In this document: in pieces, positions 1-8,515 of the stretch
Position numbering within the stretch: the stretch's first letter is position 1
Layout of the letters: each line of letters opens with the position of its first letter
Source of the DNA: JACZQZ01 sp046756945
Lineage (GTDB): Bacteria > Pseudomonadota > Alphaproteobacteria > Rhodospirillales > 2-02-FULL-58-16
Assembly: GCA_046756945.1 (NCBI GenBank)
Contig: JBHHXI010000044.1
Coordinates: forward strand, 1 to 20,236
Direction of reading: 5' to 3'
DNA: 20,236 bases
Translations under genes and position numbers: made by a program
Notes under the pieces: model-generated
Told to the model about the DNA's origin: nothing
The model's input: the letters and a program-made list of their open reading frames with translations, nothing else
Databases searched by the model: none

Positions 1-1635
1 CTGGTGGCGGTGCCGCTGTTCCTGTTCATGGGCTACATCGTCGAACGCGCCAACCTGGTCGATCGGCTGTTCTTCACGCTCCAGATCTCGGCCCGCCATT
101 TGCCGGGTTCCATGGCCATCGCGGCGCTTGCCACCTGTGCGCTGTTCGCGACGGCGTCCGGCATTATCGGCGCCGTGGTGACGCTGATGGGACTGCTTGC
201 CTTCCCGGCCATGTTGAAGGCGCGCTACGACACCAGCTTCTCGGCCGGCGTCATCTGCGCCGGCGGCTGCCTCGGGATCCTGATCCCCCCCTCGATCATG
301 CTGATCGTCTATGCGGCGGCGGCGAGCATGTCGGTGGTGCGGCTCTACGCCGCCGCCATCATCCCGGGATTCATGCTGGCCGGCCTTTACGTCTTTTATG
401 TCATCGGCCGCGCGGCGATCAACCCGAAGCTCGCCCCCCCACCGCTGCAGGAGGATATCGATGTGGTGAAAGGGGACAAGAACATCCTCGTCATGATGAT
501 GACGTCGTTCTTCCCTCTGGCGTTCTTGATCCTGGCGGTGCTCGGCGCCATTCTTTTCGGCCTGGCGACGCCGACGGAGGCGGCCTCCATGGGCGCCGCG
601 GGCGGCATCATCCTCGCCGCCAGCTACCGCATCGGCTCGATCCGGACCGGAGAGATCACGCCGGATTGGGCGATCGGTCACAATCCCCACCCGCTTTACA
701 ACCCGTGGTACTACGCCATCGGCATCGGTGCGGTCACGACCGTCGTGCTCTACGTGATCTATTACGCCTTGCGGTTCCTCGCCCTCGGGATCTTCGATGT
801 GCCGTTGGCGGAGGAACGCACCCTTCCCTTCGTGCCTGGCGTCAGCGTCTTGATCGCCCTCGCCTTCGCCGCGGCGATCCGCTACGGCGGGGACCGGTGG
901 CCCGTGCTCGCCTACATACAGCCGAGGATACCCGCCCTCCGGCCGCTTTTCGCCTTCGGCGGGTGGGCCGCACTCGTCGGCCTGGGTTTCGGCGCCATTT
1001 ACCTTTTCATTTTCGCCGTCCTCGGCGTCGGCGAGGCCTTCGCCGAACATGAGTACAGCCCGTGGGCGTTCGACATCGGCTTCTTCGTGTCGGCCATGGC
1101 CTATATGGGTTGGCGGGGCATCGACCAGTCGGCCCTGAAGGAGTCCGTGTACCTCACGGTCCGCACCACGGCCATGGTGTGCTGGCTGTTCGTCGGTTCA
1201 TGGACGTTCTCGTCCGTGTTCTCCTATCTCGGTGGCCAGGGTCTGATCGAGGAGTTCGTCCTCGGCCTGAACCTCTCTCCGATCGTTTTCCTGCTTATGG
1301 CGCAGATCATCATCTTCTTCCTGGGCTGGCCGTTGGAGTGGTCCGAGATCATCATCATCTTCGTTCCCATCTTCCTGCCGATGTTGCCGCACTTTGGCGT
1401 CGACCCGTTGTTCTTCGGGATCCTGGTGGCGCTCAACCTGCAGACGTCGTTCCTGACGCCGCCGATGGCCATGGCGGCCTATTATCTGAAAGGCGTGGCG
1501 CCGCCCCACGTCCAGCTCATCCAGATCTTCAAGGGCTGCATGCCGTTCCTGTCGATGGTATTTGTGGCCATGGCCATCCTCTACAACTTCCCGCAGATCG
1601 CCCTGTGGCTGCCGAAGATCGTCTACGGCCGGTGA
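1..1635 (+). CDS. TRAP transporter large permease (DctM family), 5'-truncated, with internal insertion
   Basis: This is the C-terminal 544 residues of an integral membrane carrier. The reading frame is open from base 1 and the start lies upstream of the window. DctM-family permeases take up organic acids or related solutes using an ion gradient, together with a periplasmic DctP protein and a small DctQ subunit. Family motifs seen are GILIPPSI (visible residues about 91-98), GLATPTEAASMGA (186-198), a GWPLEWSE segment and LNLQTSFLTPPMA near the C-terminus. Usual family members have about 430 residues. Here about 160 residues (visible 211-370), with extra hydrophobic helices, sit between the PTEA motif and the following half. 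The amidase gene begins 31 bases downstream, so the carried solute may be an amide or a related acid; the substrate cannot be read from sequence. Family assignment is firm, substrate unknown. Confidence 0.9.
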   Translation: MVAVPLFLFMGYIVERANLVDRLFFTLQISARHLPGSMAIAALATCALFATASGIIGAVVTLMGLLAFPAMLKARYDTSFSAGVICAGGCLGILIPPSIMLIVYAAAASMSVVRLYAAAIIPGFMLAGLYVFYVIGRAAINPKLAPPPLQEDIDVVKGDKNILVMMMTSFFPLAFLILAVLGAILFGLATPTEAASMGAAGGIILAASYRIGSIRTGEITPDWAIGHNPHPLYNPWYYAIGIGAVTTVVLYVIYYALRFLALGIFDVPLAEERTLPFVPGVSVLIALAFAAAIRYGGDRWPVLAYIQPRIPALRPLFAFGGWAALVGLGFGAIYLFIFAVLGVGEAFAEHEYSPWAFDIGFFVSAMAYMGWRGIDQSALKESVYLTVRTTAMVCWLFVGSWTFSSVFSYLGGQGLIEEFVLGLNLSPIVFLLMAQIIIFFLGWPLEWSEIIIIFVPIFLPMLPHFGVDPLFFGILVALNLQTSFLTPPMAMAAYYLKGVAPPHVQLIQIFKGCMPFLSMVFVAMAILYNFPQIALWLPKIVYGR

Positions 1636-1666
1636 CGGCAGCGCGTGCCACGGAATTCCCTCCCTC

Positions 1667-3022
1667 ATGCCCAAAGACGACACCATGACGCCGACAGAGC
1701 TCTCCGCCGCCGAGGCGGTCCGCCAACTGCGCGACGGTGAGATCACGTCCGAAGCCCTGGTCACGGCCTGTCTCGAACGCATCGACGAGGTCGACGGCGA
1801 TGTCCGGGCGTGGGCGCATCTGGACCCGGAATTCGCGCTCGCCCAGGCCCGCGAGCGCGACATGGTCCGCCAGTCGGGCGATTCCTGCGGCCCGTTGCAT
1901 GGCCTTCCCGTCGGCGTCAAGGACATCTTCGACACCGAGGGACTGCCGACGGAAAACGGCACCGTCCTTGATTCCGGGCGCCAGCCGGTGAAGGACTGCA
2001 AGGTCGTCGGCCTGCTCCGGGAGGCGGGCGCCGTCATCATGGGCAAGACCGTGACCACCGAACTTGCCGTTTACGCGCCCGGCAAGACCAGGAACCCCCA
2101 CAACCCGGACCACACGCCCGGGGGCTCGTCCAGCGGTTCGGCGGCCGCCGTCGCGGCGCACATGGTGCCCCTGGCCGTCGGCACGCAGACGAACGGCTCG
2201 GTCATCCGGCCGGCGGCCTATTGCGGTGTCTACGGGTTCAAGCCCACCCACGGCCTCATTTCGCGGGACGGTGTTTTGCTGCTGTCCCGCCAGCTCGACA
2301 CCGTTGGCGTTTTCGCGCGTAGCGTCGAAGACGTGGCGTTGATTGCGGAGGCGCTTGCCGCCTACGACCCCGCCGACCCGGACACACGCCCGAAGGCCCG
2401 TCCGCATCTTGCCGAGACCGCCGCCGGGGACCCGCCCCTGACGCCGAGGATTGCCTTCGTCAAATCTCCGGTCTGGGACGAGGCCGGAAAGGAATCCCAC
2501 GAGGCATTTACCGAATTAGCCGAGTTCCTGGGCGACGATTGCGACGAGTTCACCCTGCCCGAGCCGTTTAACCACGCCACCGACTGGCACCGCACGATCA
2601 TGTACGCGGATCTGGCGAAGTTTCTCGCCGCCTATTACGAACGCGGAAAGGACCAGTTGAGCGAGGTGCTGCGCGAGAAGATAGAGGAAGGCCAGAAGAC
2701 CCTGGCCGTCGACTACAACAGGGCCGTGGACTGGCGCGGGGTGCTGAATTCGGGCCTCGATGAGCTCTTCGAGCGCTACGACGCCATCATAACCCCGGCA
2801 ACGACGGGTGAGGCGCCGGCCGGACTCGACTCGACGGGCAGTCCGGCGTTCTGCTCGCTGTGGACCTACTGCGGTACGCCGGCGGTGAACTTGCCCCTGA
2901 TGGAAGGCCCCAATGGCCTGCCCGTCGGCGTGCAGCTGATCGGGCGCCGCGGCGACGACGCCAGGCTGCTGAGGACGGCGCGCTGGCTGGTCGGCCGGGT
3001 CGCCGATGACGGTGGGAACTGA
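1667..3022 (+). CDS. Amidase-signature family hydrolase
   Basis: A 451-residue cytoplasmic protein of the amidase signature family, which hydrolyses carboxamides with a Lys-cis-Ser-Ser triad. The likely triad is visible: Lys85 in GVKDIFD, a Ser in the GGSSSGSAAA loop (152-161), and nucleophile Ser178 in TQTNGSVIRPA. The C-terminal PAVNLPLMEGPNGLPVGVQLIG segment is also typical. Length is normal for the family. The start could be ATG 1667 or ATG 1685 (MTPTELS, six codons later); the open frame reaches further upstream, but that translation overlaps the TRAP gene and shows no family similarity. It is probably cotranscribed with the TRAP permease, suggesting that it acts on an imported compound. 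It lacks evident features of the GatA tRNA amidotransferase context (no gatB or gatC nearby). The substrate is unknown. Confidence 0.9.
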   Translation: MPKDDTMTPTELSAAEAVRQLRDGEITSEALVTACLERIDEVDGDVRAWAHLDPEFALAQARERDMVRQSGDSCGPLHGLPVGVKDIFDTEGLPTENGTVLDSGRQPVKDCKVVGLLREAGAVIMGKTVTTELAVYAPGKTRNPHNPDHTPGGSSSGSAAAVAAHMVPLAVGTQTNGSVIRPAAYCGVYGFKPTHGLISRDGVLLLSRQLDTVGVFARSVEDVALIAEALAAYDPADPDTRPKARPHLAETAAGDPPLTPRIAFVKSPVWDEAGKESHEAFTELAEFLGDDCDEFTLPEPFNHATDWHRTIMYADLAKFLAAYYERGKDQLSEVLREKIEEGQKTLAVDYNRAVDWRGVLNSGLDELFERYDAIITPATTGEAPAGLDSTGSPAFCSLWTYCGTPAVNLPLMEGPNGLPVGVQLIGRRGDDARLLRTARWLVGRVADDGGN

Positions 3023-3036
3023 GGGATAACGATTAG

Positions 3037-3255
3037 ATGCTGGACAAGGTTTTCGCTACTATCGGGATGCTGGCGGTCATCGGTTTCATGGGCGTGGTGA
3101 CCGTTTTCGTGATGGAACCCGATCTCTGGATCATCACCATAGTAATCCTCTGCGTCGGCATTCTGTTCCTCTACCGGGATCTCCGCGCCGGCCCCAGCCA
3201 CGTCGAGGGCAAATCCGCGGGCAACGGCGCCGGGAGCGACGACACCGGCGGCTGA
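3037..3255 (+). CDS. Small two-helix membrane protein, function unknown
   Basis: A 72-residue protein with two predicted membrane helices (roughly residues 5-26 and 30-47) separated by a short MEPDLW turn. It ends in a polar Gly/Ser/Asp-rich tail. ATG 3037 lies 14 bases after the amidase stop and is preceded by GAGGGA at 3021-3026, a plausible ribosome-binding site that overlaps the amidase stop codon. The hydrophobic pattern and tight spacing support a real gene in the TRAP-amidase operon. I do not recognise the family. It is too short and differently arranged to be a DctQ subunit, which normally has four helices. The following dehydrogenase gene is convergent and ends 37 bases away. Confidence 0.65.
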   Translation: MLDKVFATIGMLAVIGFMGVVTVFVMEPDLWIITIVILCVGILFLYRDLRAGPSHVEGKSAGNGAGSDDTGG

Positions 3256-3292
3256 CCGCCTTTCGGCGAATTCCTTAATCTTATCACCAATA

Positions 3293-6265
3293 TTATTGAC
3301 CATCGGTATCCGCCAGGGCGGACTCGAGGACGCGGGCAACGTGCAGCGCCCGGCGCCCGGCGCCGTCACGGATCTGCTGGCGGCAGCTGGTCCCGTCGGC
3401 GACGACGACGGCGTCCTCGCCGGCGGCGCGAACGGCCGGAAGCACGCCCAGCTCGCCCATCTTCATGGACACCGCGTAGTGTTCGGCCTCGTAGCCGAAG
3501 GCGCCCGCCATGCCGCAGCAGCCGGACTCCACCACGTCGACCTCCAGGTCCGGGATGAGGCCGAGCGTCCGTTCCACCGCCCCCATGGCGGCGAACGCCT
3601 TCTGGTGGCAGTGTCCGTGTAGAAGGGCGCGGCGCCAGGCCACGGGCTTCAACGGCAGCGCCAGGCGCCCGCCGTCGCTTTCCGCCGCAACGAAGTCCTC
3701 GAACATGAGCGCCCGGGCCGCCAGCGCCCCGGTGTCGGGACCGGGCAACAGGGCCTTGAACTCATCGCGCAGGGTGAACAGGCACGAGGGCTCCAGGCCG
3801 ATCACCGGAATCCCCCGCTCCACGTAGGGGCGCAACGCCGCGATCATGCGCCCGGCTTCGCGGCGCGCCTCGTCCACCAGGCCCGCCGACAGGAAGGTGC
3901 GCCCGCAGCAGAGCGGCCGGCCGCCGGCGCCCGGCAGGTGCACCCGGCAGCCGCCGGCCTCCAGCACGGCCAAGGCGGCGCGGGCGTTTTCCGGTTCGAA
4001 ATAGGTGTTGAAGGTGTCGACGAACAGCACCACCTCGCGCCCTCCGTCCGCTCCCGCGGGGGCGTCGCCGCCGCGGAAGACATCGCGCCGCCAGCGCGGC
4101 AGGGGGCGCCGGGCGCTGAGGCCGAGCAGGCGCTCGCTCAGGGCCGGGAGGCCCGGAACCCGGTCCCGTAAGTTCAACAGGAACGCCAAACGCGCCGCCC
4201 ACGGCGCATAGCGGGGCAGGTTGGCGACCAGGCGCTCGCGCAGGCGCAGCCCGTGGCGCCTGTGGTAGTGGTGCAGGAACTCGATCTTCATCCGCGCCAT
4301 ATCGACGCCGGTCGGACACTCGCGCTTGCAGCCCTTGCACGCGATGCAGAGCTCCATGGTTTCCGCCATGGCGTCGGAGACAAGGGCGTCCGGCCCAAGC
4401 TGGCCGGTGATGGCGAGGCGGAGCGTGTTGGCCCGGCCGCGGGTCACGTGGGTCTCGTCCCCGGTGACGCGGAAGGACGGGCACATGACGTTGGCGTCGG
4501 ATTTCCGGCAGGCGCCGTTGTTGTTGCACATCTCGACGGCGCCGCCGAGGCCGCCCCATTCGGACCAGTCGAGCACGGTCTCGACGGGCCGGGGCGCGTA
4601 GCCGGGCTTGTAGCGGAACAGGCTCCGGTCGTCCATCCGCGGCGGGCGGACGATGCGCCCCGGATTGAACAGCCCCTGCGGGTCGAAGGCGTCCTTGACG
4701 TCTTCGAGCGCGCGCACGATGCGCGACCCGAACATGAACTCGTGAAATTCCGAGCGCACGATGCCGTCGCCGTGTTCGCCGGAATGGGAGCCCTTGTAGG
4801 CGCGGACCATGGCGAAGGCCTCTTCCGCGATGGCCCGCATCTTGCGCACGTCGCCGCCGGCCTTCATGTTGAGCACCGGGCGCACGTGCAGGCAGCCGAC
4901 GGAGGCGTGCGCATACCACGTGCCCCTTGTCCCGTGCTTCTCGAAGACCCGGTTGAGGCGCTCGGTGTATTCGCCCAGGTGCTCGAGCGGCACGGCGCAG
5001 TCCTCGATGAAGGACACCGGTTTGCCGTCCCCCTTCATCGACATCATGATGTTGAGGCCGGCCTTGCGGACCTCCCAAACGGCGTGCTGGAAGGCGCCGT
5101 CGGTGACGGCCATCATGGCGCCGGGGAAGCCGAGGGTGGACATGAGGTCGGCCAGCTCGTCCAGGCGGCGACCCTGCCCGGTCGCGTCGTCGCCGGCGAA
5201 CTCGACCAGGAGAAGCGCCTGGCATGCGTCGTCGACGAGGCGCTCTATGGTCGCCCGGAAGGCCGGAATATCGCGCGCCAGGTCGATCATGGTGCGGTCC
5301 ACCACCTCCACCGCCGCCGGCTCGAGCCCGACGATGTGACGGGTCGCTTCCATGGCTTCGGAGAAGGTGGAAAACCGGCAGACGCCGAGGACAGAATGGG
5401 CCGGGATCGGCTGCAGGTCGAGTTCGATGGCGGTGAAGAACGCCAGTGTGCCCTCGGAGCCGACGAGCAGGCGCGCCATGTTGTGGCCGCCGGGCGCGAT
5501 GGTGTCGATGTTGTAGCCGCCGACCCGGCGCAGCAGTTTCGGCCAGCGGGCGTCGATCTGATCGGCCTCGCGCGCCGCGATGGCGCGCAGGCGGGCGACC
5601 AGGTCCCGGTACGCCCCATTGCCGGCCACGGACCCGACGGCGCCGGGAACCTCGGCGAAACGCCACGCCTGGCCGTTCGCCATGACGGCGTCGATGGCGC
5701 GCACGTTGTGGACCATGTTGCCGTAGCGGATCGACCGCGCCCCGCAGCTGTTGTTGCCGGCCATGCCGCCGATGGTGGCGCGGCTGGCGGTCGACGGGTC
5801 GATGGGAAAGAACAGCCCGTGGGGCTTGAGAAACCGGTTCAACTGGTCGAGGACGACGCCCGGCTGCACGCGCACGGTGCGCGCCCCGGCATCGAAGTCG
5901 AGCACGGCGTTCAGGTGCTTCGACGTGTCGACGACCAGGGCCTCGGCCACGGTCTGCCCGCACTGGGACGTGCCGCCGCCGCGCGCCAGCACCGGCGTTC
6001 CTTCCCCGGCCGCGATCTCGATGACGCGCGCGATGTCTTCGTCGGTGCGCGGCACGACAACGCCGATGGGCTCGATCTGGTAGATCGAGGCGTCGGTGCT
6101 GTAGCGGCCGCGACTGAAAGCGTCGAACAGCACCTCTCCGTCCACGGCGCGGCGCAACCGCCGGGCGAGGGCGCTGTCGCCGACGCGCGGCGCGGCCTTG
6201 TCGGGGGCGGTTCGGTGCATGGGCCCGGCGAAATGGCGTGAAATGCGGGCCCGAGTATCCACCAT
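3293..6265 (-). CDS. FAD-binding and Fe-S-binding oxidoreductase (GlcD-GlcF-type fusion; D-2-hydroxyacid dehydrogenase-like)
   Basis: A single chain of about 990 residues that joins two functions usually split between subunits. The N-terminal half is a GlcD/DLD-type flavoprotein: a PCMH FAD site with ARGGGTSQCGQ near residue 90, ATIGGMAGNNSCGARS, and a C-terminal GEHGDGIVRSEF and LFNPGRIV region. The second half has a Cys-rich stretch near 578-594, a ferredoxin motif CIACKGCKRECP near 640, and two CCG-type modules (LCCGRTF near 784; HCHQK and ESGCCGMAG near 881-911), as in GlcF and GlpC. Such proteins oxidise D-lactate, glycolate or other 2-hydroxyacids and pass electrons to the quinone pool. 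Starts at ATG 6265 or ATG 6220 are both possible and neither has a clear ribosome-binding site; the frame stays open to 6409 but would overlap the divergent gene. The facing aminotransferase hints at glycolate/glyoxylate. The exact substrate is unknown. Confidence 0.88.
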   Translation of the reverse strand: MVDTRARISRHFAGPMHRTAPDKAAPRVGDSALARRLRRAVDGEVLFDAFSRGRYSTDASIYQIEPIGVVVPRTDEDIARVIEIAAGEGTPVLARGGGTSQCGQTVAEALVVDTSKHLNAVLDFDAGARTVRVQPGVVLDQLNRFLKPHGLFFPIDPSTASRATIGGMAGNNSCGARSIRYGNMVHNVRAIDAVMANGQAWRFAEVPGAVGSVAGNGAYRDLVARLRAIAAREADQIDARWPKLLRRVGGYNIDTIAPGGHNMARLLVGSEGTLAFFTAIELDLQPIPAHSVLGVCRFSTFSEAMEATRHIVGLEPAAVEVVDRTMIDLARDIPAFRATIERLVDDACQALLLVEFAGDDATGQGRRLDELADLMSTLGFPGAMMAVTDGAFQHAVWEVRKAGLNIMMSMKGDGKPVSFIEDCAVPLEHLGEYTERLNRVFEKHGTRGTWYAHASVGCLHVRPVLNMKAGGDVRKMRAIAEEAFAMVRAYKGSHSGEHGDGIVRSEFHEFMFGSRIVRALEDVKDAFDPQGLFNPGRIVRPPRMDDRSLFRYKPGYAPRPVETVLDWSEWGGLGGAVEMCNNNGACRKSDANVMCPSFRVTGDETHVTRGRANTLRLAITGQLGPDALVSDAMAETMELCIACKGCKRECPTGVDMARMKIEFLHHYHRRHGLRLRERLVANLPRYAPWAARLAFLLNLRDRVPGLPALSERLLGLSARRPLPRWRRDVFRGGDAPAGADGGREVVLFVDTFNTYFEPENARAALAVLEAGGCRVHLPGAGGRPLCCGRTFLSAGLVDEARREAGRMIAALRPYVERGIPVIGLEPSCLFTLRDEFKALLPGPDTGALAARALMFEDFVAAESDGGRLALPLKPVAWRRALLHGHCHQKAFAAMGAVERTLGLIPDLEVDVVESGCCGMAGAFGYEAEHYAVSMKMGELGVLPAVRAAGEDAVVVADGTSCRQQIRDGAGRRALHVARVLESALADTDGQ

Positions 6266-6285
6266 CGGGCCAAAGGAATGCAAGG

Positions 6286-6306
6286 GCGCCCCGGGCACCG
6301 GGGCGC
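6286..6306. repeat. Perfect 9-bp inverted repeat in the divergent intergenic region
   Basis: GCGCCCCGG and CCGGGGCGC are exact reverse complements separated by GCA. They lie between the divergent dehydrogenase (start 6265 or 6220) and aminotransferase (start 6382 or 6424). No T-run follows on either strand, so it does not look like an intrinsic terminator. It could be an operator, or a hairpin near the 5' end of the dehydrogenase transcript. Chance is less easily excluded in such GC-rich DNA. Confidence 0.5.
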
Positions 6307-6362
6307 GCCGGGGCGGACCGCCAAACCCTTGCGCCAGGGCCGGTTGTGCGGCGCGTGCGCAC

Positions 6363-6390
6363 TTGTCGGAGGGCGCTTTAGATGCATAAT
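6363..6390 (+). promoter_or_regulatory. Candidate promoter upstream of the aminotransferase
   Basis: TTGTCG (6363-6368), a 16-bp spacer and CATAAT (6385-6390) resemble a sigma-70 promoter. If it is used, transcription would start near 6397. Translation would then begin at ATG 6424 (preceded by AAGGA at 6408-6412) rather than at ATG 6382. It competes with the reading of GGAGG at 6368-6372 as the ribosome-binding site for ATG 6382. The call is weak, resting on two hexamers only. Confidence 0.3.
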
Positions 6391-7632
6391 GCGGCTCCTC
6401 CCGAGGCAAGGACTCCGACGGTCATGTTGAAGAACACGCCCAGCCGGTCGGGCCGGCATTTCCTCCAGATTCCGGGGCCGACGAACGTTCCCGAGCGCAT
6501 CCTGCGCGCCATGGGACGGCCGACCATCGACCACCGGGGCCCGGAATTCGCCGACATGGCGCGGGGGGTGCTGGATGGCCTCAAGGACGTCTTCAAGAGC
6601 TCCGGTCCGGTCGTCATCTACCCCTCTTCGGGCACCGGCGCCTGGGAAGGGGCGCTGGTCAACACCCTGTCGCCGGGCGACCGCGTACTGATGTTCGAAA
6701 CCGGCCAGTTCGCCGTCCTGTGGCACGCCATGGCGAAACGTCTGGGCCTCGAGGCGGAGTTCGTTCCCGGCGACTGGCGCCACGGCGTCGATCCGGCCCA
6801 GGTGGAGGCGAAGCTTACCGGGGACACCGCCCACGCGATCAAGGCCGTCTGCGTCGTCCACAACGAGACCGCCACCGGGGTGACCAGCCGCGTCGCCGAG
6901 GTGCGCGCCGCCATGGACCGGGCCGGGCATCCGGCCCTGCTTCTGGTGGATACGGTTTCCTCGCTGGCGTCCATCGACTACCGCCATGACGAATGGGGGG
7001 TGGACGTCACCGTCAGCTGCTCGCAGAAGGGGCTGATGCTGCCCCCGGGCCTGGGTTTCAACGCCGTCAGCGACAAGGCGCTGGCCGCCGCCGGGTCGGC
7101 GACGCTGCCCAAGGCCTACTGGGACTGGGGGCCGATGCTGGAGAACAACGCGCGCGGGTTCTTCCCCTACACGCCCCCGACCAACCTGCTGTACGGCCTT
7201 GCCGAGGCGCTGGCGATGCTCGGCGAAGAAGGGCTGGACAACGTATTCGCCCGGCACGACCGGCTGGCCGAGGCGACGCGCCGCGCGGTCCGGGCCTGGG
7301 GGCTGGAGATCCTGTGCCTGAACGCGGAAGAGTACTCGAGTGCCCTTACCGCCATCCTGATGCCCGAAGGCCACGACGCGGATGCCCTGCGCAAGGTGAT
7401 CCTGGAGCGCTTCGACATGTCGCTCGGCACCGGCCTGGGCAAGGTCAAGGGCAAGGTGTTCCGCATCGGGCACCTGGGCGATTTCAACGAACTCATGCTG
7501 GCCGGGACGCTCAGCGGCGTCGAGATGGGCCTTGGCCTGGCCGGCGTGCCGCACAAGAAAGGCGGCGTCGACGCGGCGCTGCGCTATCTCGCCGATCCCG
7601 GGGGTGGGGCGATGGAAGACGCCTCGGCGTGA
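6382..7632 (+). CDS. Class V PLP aminotransferase, serine-glyoxylate transaminase-like
   Basis: A 416-residue fold-type I PLP enzyme of the alanine/serine-glyoxylate aminotransferase group, which transfers the amino group of serine or alanine to glyoxylate, giving glycine. The N-terminal FLQIPGPTNVPERILRAM matches the group. PSSGTGAWEG (81-90) binds the cofactor phosphate region, Asp190 in LLLVDTVSS contacts the pyridine nitrogen, and Lys216 in SCSQKGLM is the Schiff-base lysine. ATG 6382 has GGAGG nine bases upstream. ATG 6424 would give a shorter N-terminus more like relatives and is a real alternative. The gene faces away from the FAD/Fe-S dehydrogenase, a possible glyoxylate source. Hydratase-family and CoA-transferase genes follow, the first after 91 bases. 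In methylotrophs such enzymes serve the serine cycle, but no other serine-cycle gene is visible here. Confidence 0.88.
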   Translation: MHNAAPPEARTPTVMLKNTPSRSGRHFLQIPGPTNVPERILRAMGRPTIDHRGPEFADMARGVLDGLKDVFKSSGPVVIYPSSGTGAWEGALVNTLSPGDRVLMFETGQFAVLWHAMAKRLGLEAEFVPGDWRHGVDPAQVEAKLTGDTAHAIKAVCVVHNETATGVTSRVAEVRAAMDRAGHPALLLVDTVSSLASIDYRHDEWGVDVTVSCSQKGLMLPPGLGFNAVSDKALAAAGSATLPKAYWDWGPMLENNARGFFPYTPPTNLLYGLAEALAMLGEEGLDNVFARHDRLAEATRRAVRAWGLEILCLNAEEYSSALTAILMPEGHDADALRKVILERFDMSLGTGLGKVKGKVFRIGHLGDFNELMLAGTLSGVEMGLGLAGVPHKKGGVDAALRYLADPGGGAMEDASA

Positions 7633-7723
7633 CCGGCAACGCCCGCTTTCCGGTATGGGCGGCGTCTGACGGAACCCTGTCCACGGTGGTAGTCTGTTGA
7701 AGATAAGGGGTGGGGAGGAGCCC

Positions 7724-8503
7724 ATGGCCCAATCCGTACTCGTCGAGCGCGCCGATGACATCGCGACGGTCATCCTCAACGCGCCGGAAAAGCTCAACGC
7801 GCTGAGCAGGGGAACCTGGGAGCGCCTGGCGGATGTGATTGCCGGGCTGTCGGGCGACGACGACCTGCGCTGCATCGTCGTGCGCGGGGCCGGCGACAAG
7901 GCCTTCGCGGCGGGCGCCGATATCAGCGAGTTCGAGACCGAGCGCAACGATCCCGAAAGCTGCAAGGCCTACAGCCGCATGGTGGCCAGGACCATGAACA
8001 CGGTCGCCGAATGCCGCCACCCCACCATCGCCCTGATCAAGGGCGCCTGCGTCGGCGGCGGGCTGGAAATCGCCAGTTGCTGCGACCTGCGCATATGCGG
8101 CGAATCCAGCCGTTTCGGCATTCCGGTCAACCGGCTCGGGCTGGTCATGGCCCATGCCGAGATCAGGATGCTGCTGGCCCTGGTCGGGCGGGCCCAGGCC
8201 CTGGAGATCCTTCTCGAGGGGCGCGTATTCGGGGCCGCCGAGGCCAGGGAAAAGGGGCTGGTGAACCGCGTCGTGCCGGACGCCGACGTGGAGGACGAGG
8301 TCTACGCGACGGCCCGGCGGATCGCCGCCGGGGCGCCGCTCGTCGCGCGCTGGCACAAGCGGTTCGCGCGGCGGCTCCTCGATCCCCAGCCGTTGACCGA
8401 AAAGGAGGTCGACGAAGGCATCGCCTGCTTCGAAACCGAGGACTACCGGATCGGCACCCGCGCGTTCCTGGAAAAAAAGACGCCAGAGTTCAAGGGGCGA
8501 TAG
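7724..8503 (+). CDS. Enoyl-CoA hydratase/isomerase (crotonase) family protein lacking the second catalytic Glu
   Basis: A 259-residue crotonase-fold protein acting on an acyl-CoA. The oxyanion-hole segments are present: KAFAAGADISEF (59-70) and GACVGGGLEIASCCDLR (107-123), with Glu115 at the position of the first catalytic glutamate of rat hydratase. The second catalytic position, normally PE in the FG-x-PE segment, reads FGIPVNRLG (131-139), with Val135 in place of Glu. Simple hydration is therefore doubtful, and isomerase, hydrolase, decarboxylase or lyase chemistry is possible. ATG 7724 is preceded by GGAGGAG at about 7714-7720, an excellent ribosome-binding site, which favours it over the upstream TTG 7697. 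The CoA transferase follows 12 bases later, so both probably act on the same CoA thioester. Confidence 0.88.
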   Translation: MAQSVLVERADDIATVILNAPEKLNALSRGTWERLADVIAGLSGDDDLRCIVVRGAGDKAFAAGADISEFETERNDPESCKAYSRMVARTMNTVAECRHPTIALIKGACVGGGLEIASCCDLRICGESSRFGIPVNRLGLVMAHAEIRMLLALVGRAQALEILLEGRVFGAAEAREKGLVNRVVPDADVEDEVYATARRIAAGAPLVARWHKRFARRLLDPQPLTEKEVDEGIACFETEDYRIGTRAFLEKKTPEFKGR

Positions 8504-8515
8504 AGGGTACCAGGC

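Noticed and set aside
3247..3268. Possible terminator between the small membrane protein and the convergent dehydrogenase
   Set aside because: Two overlapping 4-5 bp hairpins (GGCGG/CCGCC and CGCC/GGCG) exist, but the T-run is only three bases and the stems are short.
4253..6241. 662-codon open frame on the plus strand opposite the FAD/Fe-S dehydrogenase
   Set aside because: It is exactly antisense to a well-supported gene; the translation is low-complexity His/Val/Gly/Asp-rich with no motif. Long antisense frames are expected in GC-rich coding DNA.
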